A DNA stretch of 64,000 nt from Palleronia caenipelagi (GCF_007004065.1 NZ_VFSV01000004.1:1-64000), one strand, 5' to 3'; shown: positions 48,791 to 57,803, numbered from the stretch's first letter. Numbers and translations are program-made. The notes: generated by a model not told the origin, from the letters alone.

Positions 48791-50053
48791 CTACTTACCG
48801 ATACAGAATCGCGAGAAAATACTGTCCAACAGATCTTCCACGTCCACGTCACCGACGATCTCTGACAACGCTTGCGAAGCTTGCCGGATCTCCAAAGCGA
48901 TCAGCTCCGGGACCTCTTCACGCCTAATCATTTCAAGCGATTCCAGCAAGCCATTCAGCGCGCCCTCCATTGCCGCGACATGGCGGTCTCGTATCAAAAG
49001 ATGCTGCTGTGGGACCCGTTCCAGTAATGTGTCCGCGATCCAATCCAAAAGGCTTGTAACCCCAGCCCCCGTTGCACCAGACACCCCTCCCTGCTGACCG
49101 TTGTCATCCTTCGCAACAATCACCCGATCCACCTCCGGAACAAGGTCGTCGGATCCGGTGCTCAACCAAATACGCAGGTTCGCCCGCTCGGCACGCGCGA
49201 CCGCCAGATCAATGCCAGCAGCCTCCAACGGATCGCTGGTTTCCCGAAGGCCCGCTGTATCAAGGAATGTAACGGGCAGCCCGTTCAAGTCGACGCGGAG
49301 TTCGATTACATCCCGCGTAGTTCCGGCGATATCGGACGTCAGAGCCACATTTCGACGGGCAATCGCGTTCAGTAGGGTCGATTTTCCTGCATTCGGCGGC
49401 CCCATAATCGCAACCTCGAAGCCATCCCGGATTCGTTCCGCCGCATCGCTTCCACGCAACTCCGTCTTAAGATCTGCCACAACTGCACCCAACAAGCGCT
49501 CAACGTCGGGCACCACGTCCATGGGGACGTCTTCATCGGCAAAGTCGATTGTCGCCTCGAGCAACGCTGCGGCATCAACAAGCGCGCGCCGCCACCCGTC
49601 CACACGTTTCGACAACGCCCCAGACAAGACCTCTTGCGCTTGTTGCCGCTGAAACTCTGTCTCCGCGTCAATCAGATCAGCAAGCGCCTCCACCTGAACA
49701 AGATCGAGGCAACCATTCTCCAATGCACGCCGAGTAAATTCCCCAGGGTCCGCCAGCCTCAGATCCTGGGCCAGTTCGCGGAGAATCGCCTGAATGACCG
49801 CTTGAGATCCGTGAACCTGGAATTCAACGACATCTTCCCCGGTAAAGCTCGCCCCTTTCTCGAAGACCAGCACCAGAGCGGTATCCAGGAGGTCTCCATC
49901 CTTGCTGCGGATTTTCCGCAAAGCCGCCTGTCGCGCCATGGGCAAAGACCCACACATGGCGCCCGCAACATCGAAGGACCGAGGGCCGGTTAACCGGATT
50001 ACAGCAACACCCGCCTTACCTGGCGCCGTTGCCAGGGCATAGATCGTGTCCAT
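48791..50053 (-). CDS. mnmE: MnmE (TrmE), tRNA-modification GTPase
   Basis: This 420-residue GTPase partners MnmG in tRNA U34 modification. It has an N-terminal tetrahydrofolate-binding domain, and a G domain with [15 protein letters not shown] near residue 220, [14 protein letters not shown] and FLDTAGLRE. It ends in the catalytic C-terminal FCIGK. I chose the ATG at 50053 ([13 protein letters not shown]) over one 9 nt upstream because families start here. It lies between rho and mnmG in a leftward operon. Confidence 0.95.
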   Translation of the reverse strand: MDTIYALATAPGKAGVAVIRLTGPRSFDVAGAMCGSLPMARQAALRKIRSKDGDLLDTALVLVFEKGASFTGEDVVEFQVHGSQAVIQAILRELAQDLRLADPGEFTRRALENGCLDLVQVEALADLIDAETEFQRQQAQEVLSGALSKRVDGWRRALVDAAALLEATIDFADEDVPMDVVPDVERLLGAVVADLKTELRGSDAAERIRDGFEVAIMGPPNAGKSTLLNAIARRNVALTSDIAGTTRDVIELRVDLNGLPVTFLDTAGLRETSDPLEAAGIDLAVARAERANLRIWLSTGSDDLVPEVDRVIVAKDDNGQQGGVSGATGAGVTSLLDWIADTLLERVPQQHLLIRDRHVAAMEGALNGLLESLEMIRREEVPELIALEIRQASQALSEIVGDVDVEDLLDSIFSRFCIGK

Positions 50054-50068
50054 GGCGGGCAAGCCTCT

Positions 50069-51340
50069 TTAGGTATTCATTGAGTCGAAGAATTCCTGGT
50101 TCGTCTTGGTCTGCTTCAGTTTCCCGATCAGGAATTCGATGGCATCCGTCGTGCCCATCGGGTTCAAAATCCGACGCAACACATAGGTTTTCTGAAGATC
50201 CGGTTTGGAGACCAGCAAATCTTCCTTCCGGGTGCCTGATTTGAGGATGTCCATGGCCGGGTAGACGCGCTTATCCGCAACCTTGCGATCCAAAACAATC
50301 TCGCTGTTACCCGTCCCTTTGAACTCCTCGAAAATCACCTCGTCCATCCGGCTGCCGGTATCAATCAGTGCTGTGGCGATGATGGTCAGGGATCCACCTT
50401 CTTCGATGTTCCGGGCCGCGCCAAAGAAGCGCTTCGGGCGTTGCAACGCGTTGGCATCCACACCACCGGTGAGAACCTTGCCCGAGGACGGCACAGTTGT
50501 GTTGAAGGCACGGCCAAGTCTTGTGATCGAGTCGAGCAAGATCACAACATCTCGCTTGTGTTCGACCAAACGCTTGGCCTTCTCAATCACCATATCGCTC
50601 ACAGCAACGTGCCGGGAGGCGGGCTCGTCAAAGGTGGAGGAAACAACCTCGCCCTTTACTGAGCGCTGCATATCCGTGACTTCTTCGGGGCGTTCATCGA
50701 TCAACAGGACGATCAGGTAGCACTCTGGATGGTTCCGCTCGATGCTATGGGCAATGTTTTGCAGCAAAACCGTCTTACCCGTCCGCGGCGGCGCAACGAT
50801 CAGGGAGCGTTGCCCTTTGCCGATCGGCGCCACGAGGTCGATTATCCGGGCCGAACGGTCCTTCAGCGTCGGATCGTCGATTTCCATGTTTAACCGCTCA
50901 TCAGGGTAAAGCGGCGTCAGGTTATCGAATGCCACTTTATGACGCGCTTTGGACGGCTCTTCAAAGTTGATGCTCTCAACCTCTATCAGCGCGAAATAGC
51001 GCTCGTTCTCATCAGGACCACGGATCACCCCAGAGACCGTATCCCCCGTGCGCAAAGCATAGCGGCGGATCATCTCAGGGCTGACATAGATGTCATCCGG
51101 ACCCGGAAGGTAGTTTGCCTCGGGCGACCGCAGGAACCCGAATCCGTCCTGAAGCACTTCCAGAACCCCGTCCCCGCCAATGATCCAGTCATCATCAGCA
51201 CGCTCTTTGAGGATCGAGAACATCATCTCGCCCTTGCGCATCGTCGATGCGTTTTCAATCTCCAGTTCTTCGGCCAGTGCCAAAAGATCTTTGGGGCTCT
51301 GAGCTTTGAGGTCAGACAGGTTCAGGCGATCATCGCTCAT
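50069..51340 (-). CDS. rho: Transcription termination factor Rho
   Basis: This 423-residue hexameric RNA helicase ends transcription at Rho-dependent sites. The N-terminal Rho domain carries [22 protein letters not shown] near 56-77 (RNA-binding cold-shock fold). Walker A is [12 protein letters not shown] near 180, Walker B is [16 protein letters not shown], and the Q/R loop segments are intact. It is 15 bp upstream of mnmE. The 115 bp gap to hemJ probably holds its promoter; Rho genes are often autoregulated. Confidence 0.97.
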   Translation of the reverse strand: MSDDRLNLSDLKAQSPKDLLALAEELEIENASTMRKGEMMFSILKERADDDWIIGGDGVLEVLQDGFGFLRSPEANYLPGPDDIYVSPEMIRRYALRTGDTVSGVIRGPDENERYFALIEVESINFEEPSKARHKVAFDNLTPLYPDERLNMEIDDPTLKDRSARIIDLVAPIGKGQRSLIVAPPRTGKTVLLQNIAHSIERNHPECYLIVLLIDERPEEVTDMQRSVKGEVVSSTFDEPASRHVAVSDMVIEKAKRLVEHKRDVVILLDSITRLGRAFNTTVPSSGKVLTGGVDANALQRPKRFFGAARNIEEGGSLTIIATALIDTGSRMDEVIFEEFKGTGNSEIVLDRKVADKRVYPAMDILKSGTRKEDLLVSKPDLQKTYVLRRILNPMGTTDAIEFLIGKLKQTKTNQEFFDSMNT

Positions 51341-51455
51341 GGGAGATCCTCAATGCCGGATCAACCGGCCGCAATCGATGGTGATGTCATAAAACGGGAA
51401 GACGCCCACCGGACGGTGAGCAGCGCCAGTTAGCCTTACGTGCTCAGGATGTCAA

Positions 51456-51905
51456 TCAAAACGGCTTTGCAACAACCGAGATGACAATGACCACGAGGAG
51501 CAACGTCGGAAATTCGTTCCACATCCGATACGCGCGCCCACTTTTGTTATATTCACCGGCAGCAAGCTTCTTCCGTTCTGTCGCACACCACATGTGAAAC
51601 CAGGTCATAGCAATCACAGCGATGGCTTTCACCCAGGGCCAAACCGAAAGCCAGTTCACGGCCCCTGTCCCGATCAGCAAAAGACCGAACAGCCACGTTG
51701 AGATCATCGCCGGGTTCATGATCGCCTTGAGCAACCTCCGCTCCATGACCTGAAAGATGTCCTCCGTGGCAGGATTACCTTTAGCGCGCTCGACATGGTA
51801 CACAAACAACCGAGGTAAGTAGAACAACCCTGCCATCCACGACACGAAGGACAGGATGTGCAGAACTTTGATCCAGACATAGGACGAAGCGAGTAAATCG
51901 GTCAT
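51456..51905 (-). CDS. hemJ: HemJ, protoporphyrinogen IX oxidase
   Basis: This 149-residue membrane protein converts protoporphyrinogen IX to protoporphyrin IX in heme synthesis. Four hydrophobic segments are visible, with conserved His near residue 16 (VLHILSFVSWMAGLFYLPRLFVYH) and a C-terminal RAYRMWNEFPTLLLV segment typical of HemJ. It is the last leftward gene before the candidate origin. In many relatives hemE and hemH lie between hemJ and the origin; neither is present here. Confidence 0.92.
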   Translation of the reverse strand: MTDLLASSYVWIKVLHILSFVSWMAGLFYLPRLFVYHVERAKGNPATEDIFQVMERRLLKAIMNPAMISTWLFGLLLIGTGAVNWLSVWPWVKAIAVIAMTWFHMWCATERKKLAAGEYNKSGRAYRMWNEFPTLLLVVIVISVVAKPF

Positions 51906-52282
51906 GAGGTCTTCTACTCATAAAAATAGATAAGAAGAAAGATTGGGTTTGTAGTGGAACTGTGGACACTGTGGAAAGGTGTAAAATCGTCGAAATCTTC
52001 GTGGGTTTATCCACGTGGAAAACATTAGATCGAAGACAAATCCAGAACACACGATAAAATTATATTTTTCAATGACCTAGCAGGAGATTAACTGGCTCAA
52101 ACTTCTTGGAAAAGCCTGTGGAGAATTTCTCATCGCACAGTTGCTCTTCTTTTCCGTCCGAAGAGTCCTCCGCAGGGAGAGAAATTATCTTGATCTCCGA
52201 TTCCTGCTCTGGAAAAGCTGTCAACTCCAAAAAGGCTAAAAACCGTTCACGTCTTCCCCGGACTTCTCCACAAGGTGTCCCC
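51906..52282. other. Candidate chromosomal replication origin (oriC)
   Basis: A 377 bp gap separates divergent hemJ and maf. It is much more AT-rich than its surroundings, with an especially AT-rich patch at about 52046-52072 (GATAAAATTATATTTTTC). DnaA-box-like 9-mers with one mismatch to TTATCCACA lie at 52007-52015 (TTATCCACG), 52117-52125 (TTCTCCACA on the minus strand) and 52264-52272 (TTCTCCACA). Weaker boxes lie in 51960-51976. All genes to the left read leftward as far as parB; maf to dnaQ read rightward. The parABS and rho-mnmEG-rsmG neighbours fit the alphaproteobacterial origin region. Identification is inference. Confidence 0.55.
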
Positions 52283-52873
52283 ATGATCCTCCTCGCCTCT
52301 TCCTCAGAGACACGACGTCAGTTGCTTCGGAATGCAGGGATTGAGGTCACGTCCGAGTCGCCGCGCGTGGATGAAGACGCGATCAAGGATGCGCTAGTCG
52401 CGGACGGGGTGAAACCTCGCGACATCGCTGATGCGCTCGCGGAAGCCAAAGCCCGGAAAGTCGCGTTGCGTCACCCCGAGGCGTTCGTACTTGGCTGTGA
52501 TCAGGTCCTGGCGCTGGACGACAAGATTTTATCCAAGCCGCGGGACCAGTCAGAGGCGTGTGACCAGCTCCTGCATCTGTCCGGACGGTCGCATCGGCTG
52601 CTGTCGGCAAGCGTCGTTTACGAAGACGCACGCCCCGTCTGGAGGCACGTGGGGGAAGTGAGGCTTGAGATGCGGCCGCTCAGTACAGCCTATGTCGAGG
52701 AGTACGTGGCCCGGAATTGGGACACGATCCGCCATTCTGTTGGCGGATATCGTTTGGAGGAAGAAGGAGCCCGCCTCTTTACGCGTATCGAGGGTGACTA
52801 CTTCACTGTGTTGGGCCTGCCGCTGCTTCCGCTCTTGTCGTGGCTGATTGACCGGGGCTATCTGGACTCATGA
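52283..52873 (+). CDS. maf: Maf/YhdE-family nucleotide pyrophosphatase
   Basis: This 196-residue Maf-family protein hydrolyses non-canonical or canonical NTPs to monophosphates and is linked to septum control. It has the N-terminal LASSSETRRQLLRNAGI, VLGCDQVL near residue 72 and YRLEEEGARLF near 152. I chose the ATG at 52283; the frame stays open upstream through the AT-rich origin region, but that part has no Maf character. It overlaps aroE by 4 bp and is the first rightward gene after the candidate origin. Confidence 0.92.
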   Translation: MILLASSSETRRQLLRNAGIEVTSESPRVDEDAIKDALVADGVKPRDIADALAEAKARKVALRHPEAFVLGCDQVLALDDKILSKPRDQSEACDQLLHLSGRSHRLLSASVVYEDARPVWRHVGEVRLEMRPLSTAYVEEYVARNWDTIRHSVGGYRLEEEGARLFTRIEGDYFTVLGLPLLPLLSWLIDRGYLDS

Positions 52874-53703
52874 CGACGTCTATTCCACTTGCTGCCGTTC
52901 TTGGTGATCCGATCGCCCATTCCAGATCACCTGCCCTCCATGGTCACTGGTTGGCGAAATACGGGGTAAAAGGACATTATGTGCCGATCTGCGTGTCTCA
53001 GGCCGATCTGGCGGAATTTCTGGAGATGATGCCTCGCATGGGCTTTGTGGGATGCAACGTCACCGTTCCACATAAGGAAGCGGTCATTGATCTGTCTCAC
53101 AGCGTGTCGGATCGCGCTGCTTTGATTGGGGCCGCAAATACTCTGGTCTTCCGCGAGGACGGCACTATTCACGCAGATAATACAGATGGTTATGGGTTTA
53201 TCGAGAACCTCCGGCAGAATGCTCCGGACTGGGTTCCGACCGATGGTCCCGTAGCTGTTCTGGGTGCCGGAGGCGCTGCGCGGGCGGTTCTTGTCTCTTT
53301 GCTTGATGCGGGTGCGACGGAGATCCGGCTGGCCAATCGAACGCGGTCCCGCGCCGAGGCGCTTCGTCGGGAATTCGGCTCACGGATCATTGTCCATGAC
53401 TGGGTGCAGGCAGGCGCCATGTTGTCCGGTGCGGCAACTCTGGTGAATACGACGACACAGGGGATGGTTGGTAAGTCCGTTCTGAACATCCCGCTGGACA
53501 AGCTGCCGTCGAATGCTCTGGTTACGGACCTCGTCTATAACCCGTTGGAAACAGACCTTCTGTATCGGGCGCGGCAAAAGGGCTGCCGGACCGTGGATGG
53601 TTTGGGCATGCTTCTTCACCAGGCGGTTCCGGGATTTGAGCGCTGGTTTGGGGTACGGCCTGATGTGGATGACGCGCTCAGGGATGCGGTTCTGGCCGGA
53701 TGA
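52870..53703 (+). CDS. aroE: AroE, shikimate dehydrogenase
   Basis: This 277-residue enzyme reduces 3-dehydroshikimate to shikimate with NADPH in aromatic amino-acid synthesis. Motifs are LGDPIAHSRSPALHG near residue 10, GCNVTVPHKEAVIDL near 58 (catalytic Lys), the NADP-binding VLGAGGAARAVLVSLLDAG near 131 and NRTRSRAEAL. It overlaps maf and coaE by 4 bp each, part of the conserved maf-aroE-coaE-dnaQ unit. Confidence 0.95.
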   Translation: MTTSIPLAAVLGDPIAHSRSPALHGHWLAKYGVKGHYVPICVSQADLAEFLEMMPRMGFVGCNVTVPHKEAVIDLSHSVSDRAALIGAANTLVFREDGTIHADNTDGYGFIENLRQNAPDWVPTDGPVAVLGAGGAARAVLVSLLDAGATEIRLANRTRSRAEALRREFGSRIIVHDWVQAGAMLSGAATLVNTTTQGMVGKSVLNIPLDKLPSNALVTDLVYNPLETDLLYRARQKGCRTVDGLGMLLHQAVPGFERWFGVRPDVDDALRDAVLAG

Positions 53704-54293
53704 CCCGACCTTTTGTCATTGGTTTGACGGGTTCTGTCGGTATGGGGAAGTCGACGACAGCCGGGATGTTCCGGGAGTGCGGCGTCCCTGTGTGGGATGC
53801 AGATCAGGCGGTTCATGCTCTGTATAGGCCCGAATGCGCGGGATCCCGAGCGATTTCCGCACTCTACCCTGAAGCGGTTGGACCCGACGGAGTGGACCGG
53901 GCAGCGTTGTCTGCGTGGATTGACCAAGATGCCGGCGCGCTTTCGCGGATCGAGGAGGTAATCCACCCATTGGTGGCTGCAAACCGGCAGGCGTTTCTGG
54001 ATGATGCGACTGAACCCATTGTTTTGCTGGATATCCCTCTGTTGTTCGAGACCGGTGCGGATCGGCTTGCGGATCTGACGGTGGTTGTCTCCGCTCCGTC
54101 TGAGGTTCAGCGCGCCAGAGTCCTGGAGAGACCGGGAATGACTGAGGAAAAACTCGATTACATTCTGTCCCGCCAGATGCCGGATGCAGAAAAGCGGAAA
54201 CGGGCGGATCGGGTTATCCCAACCGTCAACCTTGATAAAACGCGGGCAGAGGTGGAGCGGCTGGTGTCGGAGTTGAGAGCGAACCATGCGTGA
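53700..54293 (+). CDS. coaE: CoaE, dephospho-CoA kinase
   Basis: This 197-residue kinase does the last step of coenzyme A synthesis. The N-terminal P-loop is LTGSVGMGKST at residues 9-19, with DADQAVHALY near 34, DIPLLFETG near 117 and RQMPDAEKRKRADRVI near the C-terminus. It overlaps aroE by 4 bp and dnaQ by 8 bp. Confidence 0.95.
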   Translation: MTRPFVIGLTGSVGMGKSTTAGMFRECGVPVWDADQAVHALYRPECAGSRAISALYPEAVGPDGVDRAALSAWIDQDAGALSRIEEVIHPLVAANRQAFLDDATEPIVLLDIPLLFETGADRLADLTVVVSAPSEVQRARVLERPGMTEEKLDYILSRQMPDAEKRKRADRVIPTVNLDKTRAEVERLVSELRANHA

Positions 54294-54975
54294 GATTGTT
54301 TTTGACACCGAAACCACCGGGATCGAGCCAGCACAGGGTGACCGGATCGTGGAGATCGGAGCGGTCGAGCTGATCGGTCACGTGGCCACGGGGCGGACCT
54401 TTCACGAATATATCAACCCGGAGCGCTCCATGCCCGATGAAGCTTTTGCGGTCCATGGTCTGGGTGATGAGTTCTTGCGCGACAAACCGCTGTTCCGGGA
54501 GGTCGGCCCGAAATTTCTGAAATTTATCGGTGATGCCAAGCTGGTCGCTCATAATGCCAGTTTCGACATGAAGTTCATGAACGCGGAGTTTGGCTGGATG
54601 GGTCTGCCCCCCCTGCCCGCGGATCGCGCTGTCGATACACTGGCCATCGCCCGGCGCCGGTTTCCGGGCTCCCCTGCGTCGCTTGATGCACTGTGCAGGC
54701 GGTTTGGGATCGACAACTCCGGACGCACCCTCCATGGCGCTCTTCTCGATAGCGAGATCCTGGCCGAAGTTTATCTGGAGCTGATCGGGGGACGACAGCC
54801 GGATTTTGGTCTGACAGGGCAGCAGTCCCGAAATTCTGGTACGACTACAGGGAATTGGCGCCCGTCGACTCGTCCTAGGCCATTGCCGTCGCGGGTTTCA
54901 AAGGCCGAAGCCGAGGCGCATGACGCGTTTGTCGCGCGCCTCGGGGAGTCTGCGCTCTGGAAGAGCTTCGACTGA
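54286..54975 (+). CDS. dnaQ: DnaQ, DNA polymerase III epsilon proofreading subunit
   Basis: This 229-residue DEDDh 3'-5' exonuclease has its first acidic motif FDTETTGIEP at residues 6-15, a second segment LVAHNASFDMKFMN near 85-98, and LHGALLDSEILAEVYLEL near 146-163 with the His/Asp of motif III. The C-terminal tail probably binds polymerase alpha. It overlaps coaE by 8 bp and abuts the convergent secB without a gap. Confidence 0.95.
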   Translation: MREIVFDTETTGIEPAQGDRIVEIGAVELIGHVATGRTFHEYINPERSMPDEAFAVHGLGDEFLRDKPLFREVGPKFLKFIGDAKLVAHNASFDMKFMNAEFGWMGLPPLPADRAVDTLAIARRRFPGSPASLDALCRRFGIDNSGRTLHGALLDSEILAEVYLELIGGRQPDFGLTGQQSRNSGTTTGNWRPSTRPRPLPSRVSKAEAEAHDAFVARLGESALWKSFD

Positions 54976-55488
54976 TCAGTTTGCCGGAGTGCCTTGAGCG
55001 GCCTGCTCTTTCTGGGCGCGCTGCATCAGCGTCTGGCGATAGAGTTGGACGAAATCCACCGGCTCCAGATTCAGCGGAGGGAAACCGCCCTCATGGGTGA
55101 TGTCAGCCACCAGACGGCGGACGTAGGGGAAGAGCTGCCGGGGGCCTTCGATCAGCAGGAACGGATGCAGCTGGTTTTCCTCGACATTCGACACTTGAAA
55201 CATGCCCGCATATTCCAGCTCCAGCAGGAACAGGGTGTTGTCGGTCTCTTTGTCACGGTTGCGGATGGTGAACTTGCACAGCACTTCGTACTGGTCTTCG
55301 TGATCCGGACGCTTGCGGGCATCAAGGCCAACCTGAACGCTCACGTCGGGCGTAACGTTCCCGGACTGGTTTTTCTGGGCGAGCACGTTCTCGAAAGACA
55401 TGTCGCGAATATATTGGGCCAAAGGCCGGATCTGGGGCGGAACCGCTTGCTGGGGGGCTTCGCTCGGGTTGGTGTTCTCATCTGCCAT
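54976..55488 (-). CDS. secB: SecB, export chaperone
   Basis: This 170-residue tetrameric chaperone keeps preproteins unfolded for SecA. It has an acidic/Pro-rich N-terminus, IRPLAQYIRDMSFENV near residue 22, LELEYAGMFQV near 105 and the C-terminal GGFPPLNLEPVDFVQLYRQ segment. It is convergent with dnaQ and lies 11 bp downstream of fxsA, probably as one leftward transcript. Confidence 0.95.
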   Translation of the reverse strand: MADENTNPSEAPQQAVPPQIRPLAQYIRDMSFENVLAQKNQSGNVTPDVSVQVGLDARKRPDHEDQYEVLCKFTIRNRDKETDNTLFLLELEYAGMFQVSNVEENQLHPFLLIEGPRQLFPYVRRLVADITHEGGFPPLNLEPVDFVQLYRQTLMQRAQKEQAAQGTPAN

Positions 55489-55499
55489 AAATGTGCTCC

Positions 55500-56018
55500 T
55501 TAATCGCTTGCATTGGAGCTATCATCCCCCGTCCGGCGGGTCCAGCCAGAGGGCTGACGGTTCGGGTCTGGCGGTGTGATATCGACGTCTTTGTACTCGC
55601 CCTCGATAATTGTCGGGTCGGGTCGGGGCCGCGTGTCTGGCCCGGTGCGCCCATAGGTAAAGCCGGCTGAGACAGTGACCCGCTCCCTGACCTTTCGGAA
55701 CAAAGCGCTGCGCACCCCCGGAATGAGCAAAGCAAACCCGCAGGCGTCGGTGAAAAATCCGGGTGTCAGCAACAGCGCGCCCGCAAACAGGATCATCGCC
55801 CCATGTGCCATAGGTTCGGACGGATCACTGAGGTCGTTCAGCGCGCCGCGGATCTGGCCCATAGCTAGCGCGCCCTGAGATCGCACCAGGGACGTGCCGA
55901 GAATGGCCGTGACCACGACAATCAGCAGGGTTGGCCACAGGCCGATGAGCCCTCCGATTTGGATGAACAGGGCGATCTCAATGAGCGGGACGGCGATGAA
56001 TGCCGCAAATAGCCACAT
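55500..56018 (-). CDS. fxsA: FxsA-family membrane protein
   Basis: This 172-residue FxsA family protein has two or three hydrophobic segments in its first 100 residues (starting WLFAAFIAVPLIEIALFIQIGG-like, with the GLIGLWPTLLIVVVTAILGTSLVR block) and a polar C-terminal tail. FxsA is known for reducing F-plasmid exclusion of phage T7 when overexpressed; its normal role is unclear. It lies upstream of secB on the minus strand. Confidence 0.9.
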   Translation of the reverse strand: MWLFAAFIAVPLIEIALFIQIGGLIGLWPTLLIVVVTAILGTSLVRSQGALAMGQIRGALNDLSDPSEPMAHGAMILFAGALLLTPGFFTDACGFALLIPGVRSALFRKVRERVTVSAGFTYGRTGPDTRPRPDPTIIEGEYKDVDITPPDPNRQPSGWTRRTGDDSSNASD

Positions 56019-56119
56019 GGCTGCACCTCCTTGTCACGGGTCCGGCAGTGGACTTGAGCCGTGCCCATCCCTAGATAGGGATGAATACTATCCCTTGCAC
56101 CCATATGATCCGAGGCGCC

Positions 56120-56782
56120 ATGAGTTCTTCTCTTATCCAACTGTTGGTTCTGGCCGGGATTGCGATCTTTTTGATCCTTCGGCTCAAATCTGTCCTTGGC
56201 ACTCGGGAGGGGTTTGAGAAACCTCCCTTGAGCCCGGATCAGGCCCCTGCCCGGCGGGCGCGTCCTGATCTGGAGGTGATCGAGGGCGGACCAGATCGGG
56301 ATATCACTGATCACGTGGAAGATGGGTCCGACAGCGCCAAAGCTCTTGCGGCAATGAAAATGGCGGAGCCGGGCTTCAATGTCAGCGAATTTCTGGGCGG
56401 CGCGCGGCAGGCCTATGAGATGATCCTGGTCGCGTTTGAGCGGGGTGATATTTCCGAGATCCGGGGATTCCTTGACGCTGACGTGGCCGAAGCCTTTGAC
56501 GCGGTGATCGCGGATCGTCAGGCGCAGGGATTGACCATCCAGAGCGAGATCGTCGGCGTCCGGGATGTGGAGCTGAAAGAAGCGGAATTCGACCGCACGA
56601 CGAAGGTGGCCGAAGTCACGGTGGCGTTCCTCGCCGAGTTGACGTCTGCTGTGCGCAATGCCGAGGGCGAGATCGTCGAGGGCGACCCCAACGCCATTAT
56701 CCGGCAGCGCGATGTGTGGACTTTCTCCCGCACCATGGGCAGCGACGATCCGAACTGGCAGCTGATCGCAACGGGCGGCTGA
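56120..56782 (+). CDS. Tim44/TimA-family putative adaptor protein
   Basis: This 220-residue protein has one N-terminal membrane helix (about residues 4-20) and a C-terminal Tim44-like domain containing GFNVSEFLGGARQAYEMILVAFERGD near 80-105 (read as separate segments), ADVAEAF and DVWTFSRTMGSDDPNWQLIATGG. In alphaproteobacteria this family is found next to secB/fxsA and is thought to work with the envelope. I chose the ATG at 56120, which follows a GAGG element; upstream in-frame ATGs at 56081 and 56105 are less likely. Confidence 0.85.
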   Translation: MSSSLIQLLVLAGIAIFLILRLKSVLGTREGFEKPPLSPDQAPARRARPDLEVIEGGPDRDITDHVEDGSDSAKALAAMKMAEPGFNVSEFLGGARQAYEMILVAFERGDISEIRGFLDADVAEAFDAVIADRQAQGLTIQSEIVGVRDVELKEAEFDRTTKVAEVTVAFLAELTSAVRNAEGEIVEGDPNAIIRQRDVWTFSRTMGSDDPNWQLIATGG

Positions 56783-56833
56783 TGCTGGCGCCGGAGCGTA
56801 CATCGTCGTTTTTGGCGTTTCTGAATGCCATCC

Positions 56834-56858
56834 AAGGCGGTCTTCGGGCCGCCTTGTT
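56834..56858 (+). terminator. Terminator hairpin with UUCG tetraloop after the timA-like gene
   Basis: A 9 bp stem (AAGGCGGTC / GGCCGCCTT, one G-U pair) closed by a C(UUCG)G tetraloop is followed by GTTT, 52 nt after the stop. The next gene starts 31 nt beyond the stem. Confidence 0.65.
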
Positions 56859-56885
56859 TGCCCTGTGCATGGATCAAAGCGCCTG

Positions 56886-57500
56886 ATGTCGCGCCGCCAC
56901 CGTTCTCTCAGGCCTGAGGAAGAGGCCCTCTGGAAGCTGATTACGGACCGGACCAAACCGATGCATCCGGACCGAAAGCCTCCTGAGGTCAAGTCACCTA
57001 TCAGAGCGAAGACTGAGGCCCCGGACGGCACACCCAGGTCTTCCGCCGCGCCGCCGCGCCCCATTGAGCCTTTTCAGCTCGGCAGTGACGCCCGGCATAG
57101 ACCGGAGACCCGAATGGCGATGCCGGATATCGCCGAACAACTGGCCCGGACTCCCGTCCAGATGGATGCTGGCCGGTTTCGTAAGATGCGATCGGGCAAG
57201 CTGGAAGTTGAGGGCCGGATTGATCTGCATGGCCTGACCCTCAGTGAGGCCCATCCTCGCCTGATGTCGTTCCTTTTTTCTTCCCATGCGGCAGGGAAAC
57301 GGCTGGTTTTGGTCATTACCGGAAAAGGGAAAGATCGGGATGACGGCACGGCTATCCCCGCCCACCGTGGGCTCCTGCGGCATCAGGTCCCGCACTGGAT
57401 CACGACCGGTCCAGCGAAGAGCATTGTCCTTCAGGTGACCCCTGCTCACCGCCGCCATGGCGGCTCTGGTGCGCTCTACATCTATCTCCGGCGTCGATAG
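56886..57500 (+). CDS. Smr-domain protein
   Basis: This 204-residue protein has a basic, low-complexity N-terminal half and a C-terminal Smr domain with the family's IDLHGLTLSEAHPRL segment near residues 115-129, LVLVITGKGKDRDD near 142 and a GGSGALYIYLRRR ending. Smr domains often have nicking nuclease activity. The ATG at 56886 begins with a basic MSRRHRSL. In many relatives mltA lies between the timA-like gene and smr; here a 103 bp gap takes its place. A parS site follows the stop directly. Confidence 0.87.
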   Translation: MSRRHRSLRPEEEALWKLITDRTKPMHPDRKPPEVKSPIRAKTEAPDGTPRSSAAPPRPIEPFQLGSDARHRPETRMAMPDIAEQLARTPVQMDAGRFRKMRSGKLEVEGRIDLHGLTLSEAHPRLMSFLFSSHAAGKRLVLVITGKGKDRDDGTAIPAHRGLLRHQVPHWITTGPAKSIVLQVTPAHRRHGGSGALYIYLRRR

Positions 57501-57516
57501 CGTTTCACGTGAAACG
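57501..57516. promoter_or_regulatory. parS centromere site downstream of smr
   Basis: CGTTTCACGTGAAACG: the perfect 14 bp parS core with C/G instead of T/A at the ends. It begins one base after the smr stop codon and lies about 5.2 kb right of the candidate origin, outside coding sequence. Confidence 0.93.
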
Positions 57517-57803
57517 TTGACCCAACTTGCCTGACTTTTGGGGCGATAATGTGCGCCCTCAGCGCCCCTCTCCAACGTACGGAGGTGCTTTCTTGAACTC
57601 TGATGGCGCTTTGTCCAAGAGATCAGCTCCTGATTTGACTGCAAACCTAATGAAACTCCACGCTCTATCCGAGCATCGGAGCGATGTTCTCGCGTGCGAT
57701 ATCTCTTGGTGACAATGGACAGGCGATCGTATGCTTCCGGCATTCGGTCCTCGATCCAGGTGGTGAACTCGGGAGTGGACCGCGCGGCAGGGAGGCAGCC
57801 GAC
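57517..57803. other. Intergenic region ahead of the hydroxyproline genes
   Basis: A 287 bp gap. I see no gene. It probably carries the promoter of the hydroxyproline operon (a TATGCT hexamer at 57730-57735 could be a -10 element, with a poor -35). A GGGAGG ribosome site at 57790-57795 sets the start of the next gene. Confidence 0.45.

Noticed and set aside
52106-52282. Upstream extension of the maf frame
   Set aside because: The added 59 residues are Ser/Lys-rich with no Maf character and would be read through the AT-rich candidate origin. The family starts at 52283.
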